64,000 bases of DNA from Eupeodes corollae (GCF_945859685.1 NC_079147.1:99316315-99380314), one strand, 5' to 3'; positions 33,111-45,963 are shown, counted from the stretch's first letter. Notes: generated by a model from the letters alone, not told the origin. Numbers and translations: made by a program.

Positions 33111-35313
33111 GGTTTAGTAAGTAAAAGATCCATTCCCTTGTACTCTATGCAGAATTTTCATTTGTTATAAAATGTAACTGCCTCTTTACCCATTTCGTTC
33201 AAAAATCATGCTTATCGAAGCTCATTTCTAGATAAATATGTAAATCAAGAACCAGGACTTCTGAAATTGGGATAACTATACCATCCATACGTGATCCACG
33301 TCTATCAAATAAATTCAAAAAAAGTAACAGTTTAATGTGGATTTCGAGCTGAAGATTTTATAGGATTACATTCTTTTAGTCTTGGTGAAACCATCGCAGT
33401 CATAGGTTGATGATTTCCAACATCGTTTTCCCTGAATTGGGTCATTTGAACACCAATGACATTCGACGAAACAGGTTTGTGCACTTAGGCGTATACTTAT
33501 TTTTATTTATTTATTGTTTTGCAATAACTTTTCATGAAGTAGCATAAAAACAATTAGCTGACTTTAACATATTAAAATACCATTTTCTCAAACCAATTTT
33601 ATAAGTTCCGCTTGTGAACGCTTCTAAATTTTAAAAACAGAATTAATCAAAACTATGCACACTTTCATCGTTTCAAAATCTTTCAATCTTTCTTCCTAAC
33701 GCCGTTTGTTAAAATATTTCTTTTTTTCTTTTTATTCCAGCAGAATGGGTTAGGTGTGAAATTTACTTTATGGTCGACCATCAGAATAGCTTTGGACCAC
33801 ATCAAGTATCTATTTATTTGCAGTCAAACACAACATATTTTCGGCAAACCGCACCGCTCCTTCCCCTGCCGCACTCCCTCAAAGTAAAAGTATTCACATT
33901 AGTTGAATAGTTTTTCCAAATTCTTCCGAAAATAATTCTCACAACCATTTTAGATGGAATTGGTTAGCAAGTTAGCCATAAGGAACGTAACAATATCGTC
34001 ACTTTGGCGTCTATAAACATTTTCATGGGTAATACATTATTGTATAGGAGGTTTGCGGTTTGACAACAATGTTGACGCAATCAATTAGTAAGACTTCGGT
34101 TTAATTTAACTGGCAAATGATGTCAATTACTTTGTAATAGATAAAAGGTAATAGGTAACTGTGTATATACGACGAGTAAATGTTTTATTTCCCTCAAAAT
34201 GCGGGAACTACAATACGACATCGAGTAAGAGAACGGGGGAGTTAAAGTTCGTTTTGTTGATGGGCCATGGGCTTAGTTTAGCTTGGGTAAATATAATTTG
34301 GCTTGCAATTATAGAGGAAATTCATTGTTAAGCGTAGTATTAGGTGTAAAGAGGTTGGTGTCTCTAGTATTTGATGAATGTTTGGACTTTTCTAATTTAG
34401 TTCGTATTTGTAGTTTTTTGATTGCGTTACTTGTTTGCGTGTTAAAAATTTATCGCATGTTAATTGTGACGATTGAGAGGTTTTAGATTTGGCGTATATC
34501 TAGTTATAGTGTCAAAATGTTTATGTAAACACTTTTTAGATAAAGTAAGATAAATGGCGTGTGAGTCAGAAAGTAAGCAAATAAGTCTCTAAGTATTTTA
34601 ATCTATAGTCACAATCCTTTGCTAATGAAACGAAGATACCGATGATGGTAAGAAATAAGCAAATACAGAAATTTGAATTATTATCTGTTTAGTTATATTG
34701 TTAAGAATTTCATTAAGAGCTGAAGTTAAGGTTACTTTAAGTTTAAAGTGAGAAATAACATTTAAAAGTTATGTGCAAGTCTCTATTAAATTTTATTTTA
34801 AAATTAATTTTGACAAGGTTTTCAGATAGATGCTGCTTAAATTGGGCTAAACCACAAGAGCCCAATTGATAGGAGCTTGGTTTTATTAGTAAAATAATAA
34901 CAATAACTATTAAAATTAAGAAAAAACCGTTTTGTTTATTGATTTGTTTGTGTTTGTATTTAGATAAAAAGATTATAAAAATTAAAAGTATAACCTTGAT
35001 GAAAGAGTTTTTTTCTATAGGATTGATATTTTATAATTTGTTGTAAAAATTAATAAGAGGTTTCATTATGATTTGCTATTTGGGCAGCTGCCACCCACTT
35101 CTGAAGCTATCATGATTTCACAGGTAAAAACGTTATTCCTAAAAATGGAACGACACACTCTTCAACAAGGCATTGACATTTTTTTTTCATTCATTTACTA
35201 CTAAGAACCCACAGCAAATTAAGGGTTTTAGGATCTTATCAGGGGATCAATATTTATCGACGATCAAACAAAATTAAAGATTAATTAGAAATGCATCAAA
35301 ATGTTTATCGAAA
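33111..35313. other. AT-rich intergenic DNA, no gene seen
   Basis: About 2.2 kb without supported genes, splice-site-linked frames or recognisable repeats. The plus frame at 34283-34486 (67 aa) has no motif and is likely chance. Confidence 0.4.
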
Positions 35314-37059
35314 AAGAGGCTGGGATGCGACCCACACTGATAACTTCCCATCCCTTCTGTCGATTTGTATTGCTTAATAGTTTGTAGGTTTTCGTGTTTT
35401 GTTAAAAACTTTAACAGTTAAATTATTCTAAAAAAATTCAAATTACAATAATATTTTGCATATGATAAAAGAGCTCCATTTCAAAATCTATTTTGGTTAA
35501 CGAAATTTTTATTCTAAAACCAATTTTTACAAATTTTAGTAGCATTTTTTAAAAGTTTTTATTTCTAACGAAAATACAAATTAAATGAATGAGATTAATA
35601 TTTTCTATTATTCACGAAATATCGAGAAACAAACACCAATTATTACTAAATTTGTGTACTATTTTTTGTAGATTTTAATTTTGTGTGGAAAAACTGACTG
35701 TTAGATTTGTATAAAAAAATTATTGAATGCTGCAAACAATATTTTTTATAATATAAAATTAATTTGAAGCCAATTTGAGTCGACAATCAATTTTTACGAA
35801 CTTTAATTAATTTATTTTTTGTTAAAAATTATATTTTTCTCAAAATTTTACTGAACATTGAAATCAATATTTCTCATAGAATAAATTTGTTTAAAACTAA
35901 TGTCTTAAAGTTTTGAAAAGTTATTCGAGTGGAAATTATTTTTTTCAGACTTTTATTTCTTGTAAAAAAACTGCCAATTCGCAAAATTTTACTAAATGTT
36001 GAAAACAATATTTCTTATAAGATAAAACTAAGTTGAATAATCAAAATTTTACTTGATATTAAAAACATTCTTCTTCGTTACACAAAATAGTTTTGGAAAT
36101 AAAACTATTTTTGATTCTTAAAATTTCAAGGTGACAAATATTTTTTTCAGTTTTTTTGTATAATAATTTGATTTTTTCCAAAAATATATTGGCAAGAGTA
36201 CGATAACTTAGGCGACAAAGTTTATTGAGGGATTTGTATAGAACAGGCATTTTTTACTATGGGAGGGGTGATCAATCTCCTCCCGTTTAGACCGGAGGGG
36301 AATTTAAAAAAAAATTATTTAAAATGGGAAAAAAATAGTTTAAAAATAACGGTAATACTTAAAATTAAGTATGATACACTTTTTTAAAGCCAACATTCTG
36401 TTCTATTAGCCAATTTCTAAATCAATTCAAAACTATGATTAGTTTTTGAAACAAATAATTTTAAACTCAAAATTTAAGTAAAAAAAGTTAAAAAAAGGTT
36501 TTAAGTGTAATTTTTCAATTCTTCAAGATTATCTACTATTGTTTTCATTTTAGAATTTATTGATTTTATTTGTTTTTGATCACAAACTGAAAACTAGATG
36601 ATTTTATGTCTTCTATTTCTTGAGAAAATTGAAAATTATCAGAAAAAAAATATTTTAATTAAATTACTTTTTTTTGCTTGAGTGGTCTTATTTTGATAGG
36701 TATAATGGTAGGTGCAAATTTAGGTGTATGCAACAGTAGGACCCCCTGCTAGGGAACACTATACGATTTGGGGTGGAGTGGGTGCAAGGTGGGGGACGCA
36801 AGGTGCGGTGGGTGCAAGATGCAGTGCATGCAAAGTAAGAATTTAAGAAAAATGTATTTACCCTAGGTATATCTTAATTCATATTCGATTATAACTATCA
36901 AAATAAGATTACATAAATACTTAAGCAAGAAAAAATTAATTTAATTAAAATATTTTTTTTTGGTAATTCTCAATTTTCTCAAGAACTAGACTGCAACAAT
37001 ATTTTTAACATGTCTTTGTCCACTGCGCATGTGCAGTTTTTTTAATAATAATGTTGCTC

Positions 37060-38840
37060 AACTTTTATAGACACGTTGCCTTAAAAACTTTACAAAATAA
37101 ATCAAAAGATCCCAACTGGTTCACCAATGAAATACGTATCTTAATGCAGCAACGTGATCGAGCGTACAACTCGTGAAAAACGTATCGTTTATCTGAACTT
37201 AGACAAATATATCAGTCACTTCGCAATAGAGTTGTAATGGAAATTCGTTCAGCCATGAATAGGATTTATTCGGGTAAACTTAATACCGACAGCTTTAATA
37301 ACCGACAGCTGTGGAGTAATCTGTATAGCATTGGGTTTAGTAAATCAAAACATAGTCATATCGAGAATGTTGACGGTAACTTTTTAAATATAAAATTCGT
37401 CTGTACTCCTCTGCCAACTTCTCTATCTAACTCTGTGCTTCCAGTTCAAATTTTATCAGCGTAAAATACTTCCTCCAACTTCGACTTCACAGGTGTTAGC
37501 AGTATTGAAGTTGTTGAAAGTCTACTTTCAGTAAAGTCAAATTCCAAAGGCCTCGATGAAATGCACCCTTCCTTTTTAAAAATTTTACTTTCCGTTGTGT
37601 TGCCGTATATCACTCATATCATCAATACTATCCTTACTACTAGAGAGTTTCCTTCTGACTGGAAATTGGCAAAAGTTATACCTATATCAAAAAGTGTAGC
37701 GAATATAGGCCAATTTCCATTTTAGCTTTTCTTTCAAAAGTTTTTGAAAGGATCATGAAAAATCAAATATATGAGTTCCTTAAGGAGAACAATCTTTTAA
37801 CTCCAAGACAGAATGGCTTTCGAGAGAAGCATAGCTGTGTTACGGCTCTGCTTGATGTCATAGAGGACTTCCGTCAAGCATTGGATGGCGATGAAGTTAA
37901 TTTTTTAGTCCTCCTTGATTTTTCGAAGACACAGCAAACTCGCAAATAAACTTCGTCAGCATTATAACTTCTCCTCTGATGCAGTAAAACTTATTTCTAC
38001 CTATTTATCTGGAAGAATGCAAGCAGTTGAAGTAGGTAACAGGTTGTCTGACTTTCTTCCAACCACTAGTGGAGTTTCACAGGGATCTATTCTGGGACCA
38101 TTACTTTTTTCTTTATATGTGAACAACATACCCTTTGTTAATCATAACTGCACACTACATATGTATGCTGACGATGTATAGATGTATCTTGGCTGCGATC
38201 TTCGTCTTATTGAAGATGGTGCTTACCGCCTTAATGAAGACCTTGAAAAACTATCAGGTTGGGCACGGTTGGACTGATATTAAATCCATCTAAATCTAAG
38301 TGTTTAGTTACATCTAAAAGAGTTCTGGATTTGTCATACTTCCCACAAATTATTTTAAACAATACAACTATTGAATATGTGGACTCTGCTCGGAATCTTG
38401 GAGCAATTTTTACTCGTAATTTGACATGGGATAAGCATATTAACGCTTTAATTGGAAAATCATACGGAGTATTACGCATGCTTGGGGCTCCCAGGCCTGT
38501 AAACCTATGAAGGCCTATAAAAGTAAGTTTAACGTCATTTTCAACAGCATCATCAGATACATTTATGGGCTTCATAGATACGACAGAGTATCTCATTTTT
38601 CAAATAGTTTACTTGACATGGCATTAGAAAACTAGTTTCAGTTTCGTACCTTACCATTGTTTCCCGATGTCCTGCTTACACACCAACCACCCTATCTAAG
38701 AAGGACTTTTCAGTTAGGTCTGACCAATTGACCCGATATGCCTCCCTAACATCTGAGCTCCAATTTTGTATTAATGCTACACGTAAGTGGAATTCTTTGC
38801 CTCGCAAAGGTGGAATTGGCAAAATATAATTTCACTAATT
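37060..38840 (+). pseudogene. LINE reverse transcriptase fragment inside the foldback arm
   Basis: Plus-strand traces in order: NWFTNEIRILMQQRDRAYNS-like linker (37110-37170), the frame at 37237-37464, VKSNSKGLDEMHP (about 37530-37565), QNGFREKHSC (37805-37835), LLDFSK (37909-37926), TSGVSQGSILGPLLFSLYVN (38065-38125), YADDV (38164-38178), and VDSARNLGAIFTRNLTWDKH (38380-38440). It ends with the ATRKWNSLP C-terminus (about 38780-38805). The frame is broken by several stops and shifts. Jockey-like by motif style. Confidence 0.75.
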
Positions 38841-38849
38841 CCTGCTAAA

Positions 38850-39442
38850 ATACGATGAAATAATGGTATCGCATTTGCTTTGCATCTTCTGGCATTCCGG
38901 CAACTTTATTGGATGGAGGCAGAACAACTCATTCAGTATATAAACTACCACATCCATGGCCACAGTGCTGAAACAGTGTAAAATTATCATTTGGGATGAA
39001 TGCACTTTGGCACACAAACATTAGCTTGACAGACTATTTTGCGGCACTCTGTTACTCCTTTCAGGTGATTTCGTACAAACACCGCGTTCAACGAACGCTG
39101 ATGAGATCAACACGTGCTAAAAATCATGGCCACTGAGGAGTAATGTTGAAAAAGTAGAACTAAAGGTGAATATGCGTGTTGAAATGATTCAAGATCCATC
39201 CGCTGAAACATTCTCAAAGCAACTGTTGGACATAGGCAACGGAAAAGTTATAACGGATGAAGCTAGATGCATTAAATTAGCGGTCTATTCATACGCCTTC
39301 AATTTCACATTAGATTGGCATTTGCAATGACTATCAATAAGTCTCAAGGCCAAACGATGTCTGTCGGCAGCTTATATTTGAGCAAAATATTCTCTAGAAA
39401 TTATTTGTATGACAAAGCAACGTGTGTCGGGTCAGCTAGTTT
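38850..39442 (+). pseudogene. Helitron helicase remnant with 3' terminus
   Basis: Out-of-frame pieces match the Pif1-like helicase of Helitrons: GIAF then GIPATLLDGGRTTHS (38866-38940), IIWDECTLAHKH (38985-39025) and RLAFAMTINKSQGQTMSVGS (39314-39370). The segment ends GTGTCGGGTCAGCTAGT at 39442, and CTAGT fits the CTRR-T 3' terminus of Helitrons. The Rep domain and 5' end are absent. Confidence 0.7.
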
Positions 39443-40406
39443 TATTATAAATATTGTATAATTTTTGCCTACAACTTTATCTTTCTTTTCTCTTATTCTT
39501 TTAATAGGTTATCACTATTTTATAAGATATTATATCTTAACGTGTATAGCCACATCGAAATAAATAGAAGACATAAAATCATCTAGTTTTCAGTTTTTGA
39601 TCAAAAATAAATAAGAGCAATAAATTCTAAAAAAAAAAAACAGTAGTAGATAAACTTAAAGTTTTGAAAAATTACACTTTAAACCTTTTTTTAACTTTTT
39701 TTTGCACAAATTATGAGTTTAAAACATTTTTTTTTATCAAAAACTATGCATATTTTTGACTTGATTTAAAAACAAGCTAATAGACAAAAGTTTTGGCTAA
39801 AAAAAATGAATAAAATTTAGTTATAAGTACTATCAATATTATTTAATAATGGTTTTCCTTTTAAAGTACATATTTTTTTAAATTGCCCCTACCGTCTAAT
39901 TGGGGTGAGATAGAACCCCTCCCATAGTAAAAAATGTTTGTTTTTAACTGTTCTATACAAATCCGTCATTAAACTTTGTCGCCTAAGTTATCGTACTTTC
40001 CCCATTTGTTTGGTATCACGTTACAATTTATAATATACAATTTAATTCAAGTCCTTAGCGTTATTGGATCGTGAGATATTTAGGGTTAACCAAAATGTTT
40101 ACCTTTATTCAAACTGCTATCGTAAAACAAAAATCCCCCGCGCAATTTTCTTGAGATCCCTTTCTGCATCTTTCTGCATCTGTATAACAACATTTATTTG
40201 AAGTCGATATCACTTCTGGTTCTTGAGCTATGGACGACGAAAAAACATCGCGAACGTACGGACGTACGAACTCACGTACACACGCACGCACAGTCATCCT
40301 CCCAAAAATCTTTTATTTCGACTCTACGGACCTTGAAACGTCGAGAAATGTCAAAATTTTCAATTCGACAAATTGGACCCATTACAATAATTTCCTATGG
40401 GAGGTT

Positions 40407-41439
40407 TAAAATATTCTTAGTGACGAGGTTTGTTTACCCCTAGGCTGCTACGGAAATAAGGAAAATTCAAAAATGGTTTTAAAACCCTTTGGCTAGCTAT
40501 TATTCTAAAAGTTCCTGCTGCAAAAGGTTAATGGATTGCGATATCGAGCTATAAATAATGGGTTTTTAAAAAGGTCAATAATAATTTTGCAAGAAAAGTT
40601 TGCTGCAAAAAGTTGATCACTATTGTAAAACGAGATTTATAATCCTCTGGTTTTTGAAGTTTTAGGGCCATATAAAAGAAAGGGTTGATTTTGACAGAGC
40701 GTGGCGGCCATACTGTATCTTTAACATTCTATCAAAATATCTTTTAATCAGTCACATATCATCATTGCACATTACATGATACATGATACAAATGGGTGTT
40801 CTCTAGTAACGACGAGCCTTGCTTCCTTTTTATTAGAGACATGGCAATCTTTCCAAGTAGAATATTTAACATTTGTTTGCCAATTTCGAGTTTACCAGCT
40901 CAGTGAATAATCTGAAAATGTTGGTCTTTCTTAACTTGCATGTCTATGCAAAAAAGCCGCAAGCCTCCGTGGTCCTCAAAAGTAGTAGAAATGATTCCAT
41001 CAGATGCACGCAGCGGCAGCCATTTAAATGATGTTATATGTAGGTAAAAATAAAATATTATTGATATCTCCAGTTATTTTATTAAATTTCAATTTTCGAT
41101 ATAAGATGAAAATGAAACTTATCAATTCAACTATAAAGTGCGAATTTGTGATACGAAATTTTTGGAAAATGATATGGTGCTAAAATTGTAGCCTTGGAAC
41201 ATAATTGAGCTGATATCGTATTTTAGGGCTTAACAGTTTAATAAATATCATTTCATTTTAAATCTAATCTAAATAAAATCTGTTATTGTCTTTCAGATAG
41301 TGGATGATGTCTGTTATAAGGTTGCTCATCAATAATAAACAAATTATTATAAGACCTCGAGTAGTTACATTTTTAGGGCCGATGTTGATTGTGAATAAAA
41401 CACAAATTATTTAAGAAATGATGTCATTTATTTTTGTTA
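40407..41439. other. No gene seen
   Basis: AT-rich sequence without recognisable frames or repeat ends. Confidence 0.4.
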
Positions 41440-41745
41440 TAATATTATTGTTATGGTTCAATTATGTATAAAACAAAATATCAGCCAAATGGCCACCGGA
41501 GTACCTTCATGCAATGGTCCAAAGTTGAGAGAGTTGAGGTGGACGGCTCTTCAGCCACACTATCATGAACAGCAGCGATATTTACTGCAGAACGATCTGT
41601 AAAAGTAAGCATTGGTGTTTTCACATATCCTACAAACCCGGTTTGCTAAAATGTTTGCACGATTTCGATTGTAGGCACGTTTGTTCGATTAAAACGACCG
41701 GACAAATTGAAGTGAATAAGCCTTAATAATCTTAACGCCTTGCTC
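41440..41745 (-). pseudogene. Tc1/mariner-type transposase, N-terminal remnant
   Basis: The minus strand gives TGFVGYVKTPMLTFTDRSAV, then NIAAVHDSVAEEPSTST, the region before the second helix-turn-helix of the transposase family found elsewhere in the window. It stops near 41455. Nothing of the catalytic domain remains. Confidence 0.65.
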
Positions 41746-41832
41746 TATTCTGTATATTACCATAGTTCAAATTGAATTAGTCTGAAATTATGAAATATAA
41801 AATTAAATTAAAAAAAAAACTTGACATTTAAG

Positions 41833-42286
41833 CACAATTCACATGAGCACGACCAACGACCAACGAATGAACGAATATTCGTCGATTTTGACATTTCTTT
41901 CACATGAGAGTTTTTAATTCGTCGCGAATAAAGTTTGACAAGGAGCCACAGCCAAACACCATTCACCACTGAAACCAAAACAAGAATGATTTTTTTAGGT
42001 TAAGTACGCGCGATTATTTTATTCGTTGCAAGTGAGGATAATGTGGAACGCGAATAAAGTTTGACAGTTCGTATCAACTATAATTTTTTTCGCGACGAAT
42101 AAGTTTGTTTTCTCAAATTTATTAATATACGATATTGAAAAGTAAAAGTATGTATCATAAATCAAATAGACACTAAATTGCTATCGTTTTGTTAAGAATT
42201 TGTGTGGAAATATGTCTTCAAACGTATATAAACTCACATTTTGTAATTCATTCGTTGTACGTTGGTCGCGCTCATGTGAATACTAC
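41833..42286. mobile_element. Non-coding TIR element (MITE), 454 bp
   Basis: Inverted ends ATTCACATGAGCACGACCAA (left) and ATTCACATGAGCGCGACCAA (complement of right), extending to CAACGAATGAA. Flanked by TTTAAG on both sides (41827-41832 and 42287-42292), a 6-bp duplication, or TTAA if the outer bases belong to the element. Internal words CGCGAATAAAGTTTGACA occur twice. No coding potential. Confidence 0.75.
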
Positions 42287-42529
42287 TTTAAGTGTGGTTC
42301 ACATTCAACATCGGTCCTTAAAATTTAACCACCCTTTATTATTCAATTCAGAGGGAAAATACGTGGGTATAAAACATTAAGTTGTCATGCCACAAGAAGA
42401 ATACCAAACAACAATTGTTAGGGTCACGTATTCTTAAACATGAAATTCTTCTTCTTTATTAAATACCAATTGACATTTCTTATTTCTAATTTTCCAATTT
42501 TAAATTTGAAGTTATTAAAAATTGTATAC

Positions 42530-43620
42530 ATGGTTTGTCATTTTGCGGTTTCAAAAGTAAACGCAAATGAGACACATATAAAATATTTTCTTGATATTTC
42601 TTTTCTATTGTAAAGTTTGAAACTATTTCATCATTTAAGTGACCACCACGAGAGGTAATTTTTTACCACTTTTTGACACACAATGGGCGTTATCTCAGCC
42701 ATAACTTGACGAATGTTGAATTTTAAGTTCTCAAGTGTTAAAAGGTTATCTGCATGAACCCGGTCTTACACATGATCTAGGTGGCCAGTTGATATCACCA
42801 CGACGCACGCAAAGAGAAATTACTCGGTCAGGAAATGTATCTTGCAATAAAGTCATATTCGCCCGAGTTGTGTGGCACGTGGCACCGTCTTATTGAAACC
42901 ACACATTCTCCAAGTCGTATTCTTCTTTAGCATCCAAAAAAAAGTCGGTTATCATATGACCATAAGACTCCGAATTGAAGGTGACAGTGGTTTCATCGTC
43001 ATTTTCGAAGAGGTAAGGTCCAATCACACTTCCGGACCAAAGTCCAAAGAGCGAACCAAACAGTAACTTTTTATGGATGCAATAACCTTTCTTCAATTAC
43101 TTGAGGATGCTCAGAACCCCAAATATGACAATTTTGTTTATTAACATACCACCGATTGAGAAATTTGCTTCGTAGCTTAACAAAATTTTGTTCGAAAAAT
43201 CGCCGTCCACCGCCTCCTGTTGTTCAAGCAACCATCCGACGTATCTAGAACATTGTAAATGGTTAGCTGGCTTCAGATGTAGTGTGAGCTGGACTTTATA
43301 TGGATGTAGGTGTAGATCCAAATGCAAAATACGCCATAATGTGCCGCAAGACTGTCGTAATTCCTGAGAACGAAGAGGAATCAACACATTCAGGTCTTCG
43401 GCAACACTTTCACTTACAGAAACGACAATATTTTGAGTGGTACGTGCGAAACGATGATGCACATGCCTTACAATATCTGTAACCAATTCATTCTCTTCAG
43501 ATGTTGCCAATTGTTTGCGTAATCACCATTTTTGTAGTAGGTTTTAACAATTTGTATGCATTTTACGATAGTTAAGCGATCCATTTTCGTAAATGTCAGA
43601 CCTTTAACTAAAAAACAACA
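42530..43620 (-). pseudogene. Tc1/mariner-type transposase, frame-shifted copy
   Basis: The frame at 43510-43097 holds the HTH region (LNVLIPLRSQELRQSCGTLW, LHLDLHLHPYKVQLT) and reaches DGDFSNKILL. The expected first catalytic Asp in the SDEAHF-type block reads YEANF, so it is lost. The frame at 43096-42890 continues with GSVIGPYLFENDDETTV and YDLENVWFQ, after which the second catalytic Asp region is broken. The non-coding 3' part (42530-42700) matches 26325-26508. Confidence 0.78.
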
Positions 43621-44358
43621 ACTTAGTTTAACAGATGTAACATTCCAGTCCTATATTTTTGCAACAGAAAAATGGATTACCCGTTAAAATTGTGAATTCT
43701 ATGTTTACAATTCTTACTTTTGCTGAGCAGAAAGAATGGTGGATTTACATGTTAGTACACTTACAAAGTGCAGAAAATTTGAAAGAGGCAGCAAACTTTC
43801 AAAACCCGAGAGTTTGACAGAATACACACGTAGAAACTCTGCTATAATGTTAAGTTATATTACATTTTTAATGCCATGAATTCATTCATTAATATTATTT
43901 TTAAATCACATTCGAACTCGACAACAAAAATTCCATTTTTCCACCTTTTTTCTCAATCTTACAAACATACATTTTATATGTTTCATCACATTATTTTGCA
44001 TATACATCAAATTTGCATCCATGTATCCCAATGAAATATTTCCCTACAAAAGTACTGAATGCTTCCATCTCATATCTCCCTCATACCACCCCTGTTAAGA
44101 ATATAAAAACAGACAACAAAACATGAAAAATATGAGATACCAAATGTCAACAAAGAGAAACTTGCCAAAATGCAAAAAGAAAAGAGAAACGAATAGAATT
44201 TTCTTCTTGTCACAGTTCACAAAACTCCAACCAAAACCAAACAGCTGCAAGGAAAAACGCTCCAGCTAGTTCTTGGCCTGATATAGCTCAACCACTAACC
44301 ACTTTCCGCATTTATCAAATTCAAAAATCAAACAAAGTAATTCCTTTGCCTCATCGAA
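43621..44358 (+). other. Upstream region and 5' UTR of Dlc90F
   Basis: No other gene. The stretch 44140-44358 is rich in AC/AAAC words and probably contains the promoter and 5' UTR of the gene that follows; no TATA box at a convincing place was seen. Confidence 0.45.
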
Positions 44359-44694
44359 ATGGAAGACGTTCGCGAGGAAAACCAATTCGTTGTGGATGAT
44401 GTAAGCAAAATCATCAAGGAAGCCATCGAGCAAACAATCGGCGGTAACGCCTACCAGCACGACAAAGTCAACAACTGGACCAGCCTGGTCGTCGAGAACT
44501 GTCTCAGTGTCCTCACCAAGGAACAGAAGCCCTACAAGTACATCGTCACATCCATGATTATGCAGAAAAACGGCGCCGGACTCCATACAGCAAGCTCGTG
44601 CTTCTGGAACAACGACACCGATGGCTCGTGCACCGTTCGTTGGGAGAACAAGACCATGTATTGCATTGTTTCCGTTTTTGGTTTGGCCGTTTAA
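44359..44694 (+). CDS. Dlc90F: Dynein light chain, Tctex-type
   Basis: An intact single-exon frame of 111 residues, the usual length of the Tctex1/DYNLT1 family. The product binds the intermediate chain of cytoplasmic dynein, in a homodimer, and links cargo to the motor; in Drosophila it is also needed in the male germ line. Recognisable blocks are FVVDDVSKIIKEAIEQTIGG, the QHDKVNNWTSLVVE helix, the strand block KYIVTSMIMQKNGAGLHTAS, and the end SCTVRWENKTMYCIVSVFGL. Codons are far more GC-rich than the flanks, a sign of selection. An AATAAA signal lies at 44987-44992. I chose the ATG at 44359 because it gives exactly the family N-terminus. Confidence 0.95.
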   Translation: MEDVREENQFVVDDVSKIIKEAIEQTIGGNAYQHDKVNNWTSLVVENCLSVLTKEQKPYKYIVTSMIMQKNGAGLHTASSCFWNNDTDGSCTVRWENKTMYCIVSVFGLAV

Positions 44695-45963
44695 ACACGT
44701 CTCTCTTCTCTTATCTTCCCTTCAATTTCTTTCCAATTGAATTAAGTATATTTTTGGTTTTTAAATATGTTAATTAAAATTATTAAAAAAATTATCTTGG
44801 TATCCAAAAGAAGAACTCGTATCCAACTCTTATCGTATCTCGACTATGTTTGGGAATTCATTGCAGTTTGATTAGCAGATTATGTATATTGACGAATTGA
44901 TTGACTAAATTGTAAGCCCACAGAGCTTAAGAATATGTACTTGAAGTTGCCTTGTTTCGTGTCGATATTACAAATAATAATTAAACAATAAACTTAACTA
45001 AAACAAAAATTGTGGAAACAAAAACCTTGGAAATCCTTCAATTGAAAATAAAAATTTAGAAAATGCATCATGACTGCAGAAATTGTTGTTTTTGTTTTTT
45101 TAATTATGTGTTTTTTTATTTTGTTTTGTTATAAATTGAGTCATCGATTTTTGTGTTTTGTTGGATGGAACTTGGAAGTAGGACGCAAAAGGCAACCCAC
45201 AATATTGTTATGGAAACTGAGAGCAATGTCTGTCGTGGCGGATTCGCTGGCAGGGGTGTGCTTGTACTATTTCAAGTGCAATTCTCTTCTAGCCAAGTGT
45301 TTATTGTCCTGTAAGGCTCTATATGTATACGGTAGGTATTTTTTATAGGTACAGTTTTTTTTTAGAATAAAGAGGGCAAAGGTGAATTAGTTCGACATTG
45401 TTGTCTTAGTTAAAGGAATGGGTGAGTATAGCTCCAACAATGAGGGTCTATTATATAGGACACGAAAATAGAACCGGAACACCCACATATGGTTCTTTTT
45501 CATAATAGCGTACTACGCTATTGTAGTACGTAGATGTAGATCCATAATTGATCGCTGTTTATATTTCCTGTGATTAGATTTTCTTACATTTCCGACCCAA
45601 AAATGAAAGCATATTATTACTACGGTTTATTATTATTAATCATGTTTTACAAGAAAAGTATTTTGGTAACATTCTTATTCTTTTGGCTTAAAAATCGGTA
45701 AGATGTCAAACAAAGGCTGTACGAAGCATAACCCATAGATTCATCATTTTGAGTTTTCAAACATTCATAGTTAATAATTCGATACGCGTTTAATTAATAT
45801 TCCGCATTTTATTACACACTTCCGGTACAAATGTTTGTGTAGTACTCCGAATGTACCGTTATACGTTTTTCATGTGTTGAGGTGGCCTCTTGTCAGTTTA
45901 GTTTCAAGAAAACAAAATAATAACATCTTTTTGGCCTTACGCAAAAAAGATCCGTAAATTTGA
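44695..45963. other. Dlc90F 3' UTR and downstream DNA
   Basis: 3' UTR to about 45010. After that no gene is supported. The plus frame at 45070-45348 (92 aa, hydrophobic start, Cys-rich end) has no recognised motif and I do not call it. Confidence 0.45.

Larger units (their letters stand above)
36191..40003. mobile_element. Foldback (long-TIR) element, itself split by a LINE/Helitron block
   Basis: The left arm (36191-36710) and right arm (36890-36984 plus 39562-40003) are inverted copies over about 520 bp, sharing for example CGATAACTTAGGCGACAAAG, TTTTTTACTATGGGAGGGG and ACTAGATGATTTTATGTCTT. The outer ends are GG(C/G)-rich followed by AGTACGATAAC. ATT flanks both ends (36188-36190 and 40004-40006), a possible 3-bp target duplication. 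The centre (about 36711-36889) is G-rich with repeated GTGCAAGGTG-like words. Original size about 1.24 kb, with no coding potential of its own. Confidence 0.8.
35314..40406 (-). repeat. Palindromic-end repeat family, copy D, split by a foldback element
   Basis: Reverse orientation: end block (35314-35360), tandem units (35400-36187), then, after the insertion at 36191-40003, the ACGT-rich block (GTACGGACGTACGAACTCAC, about 40255) and the degraded palindrome AATTTCCTATGGGAGGTT (40389-40406). Without the insert the copy is about 1.28 kb. Confidence 0.82.

Noticed and set aside
34283..34486. 67-codon hydrophobic ORF
   Set aside because: No family motif, no supporting signals, AT-rich unique DNA.
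45070..45348. 92-codon ORF with hydrophobic start downstream of Dlc90F
   Set aside because: No motif, no splice or promoter support, AT-rich codons; likely chance.
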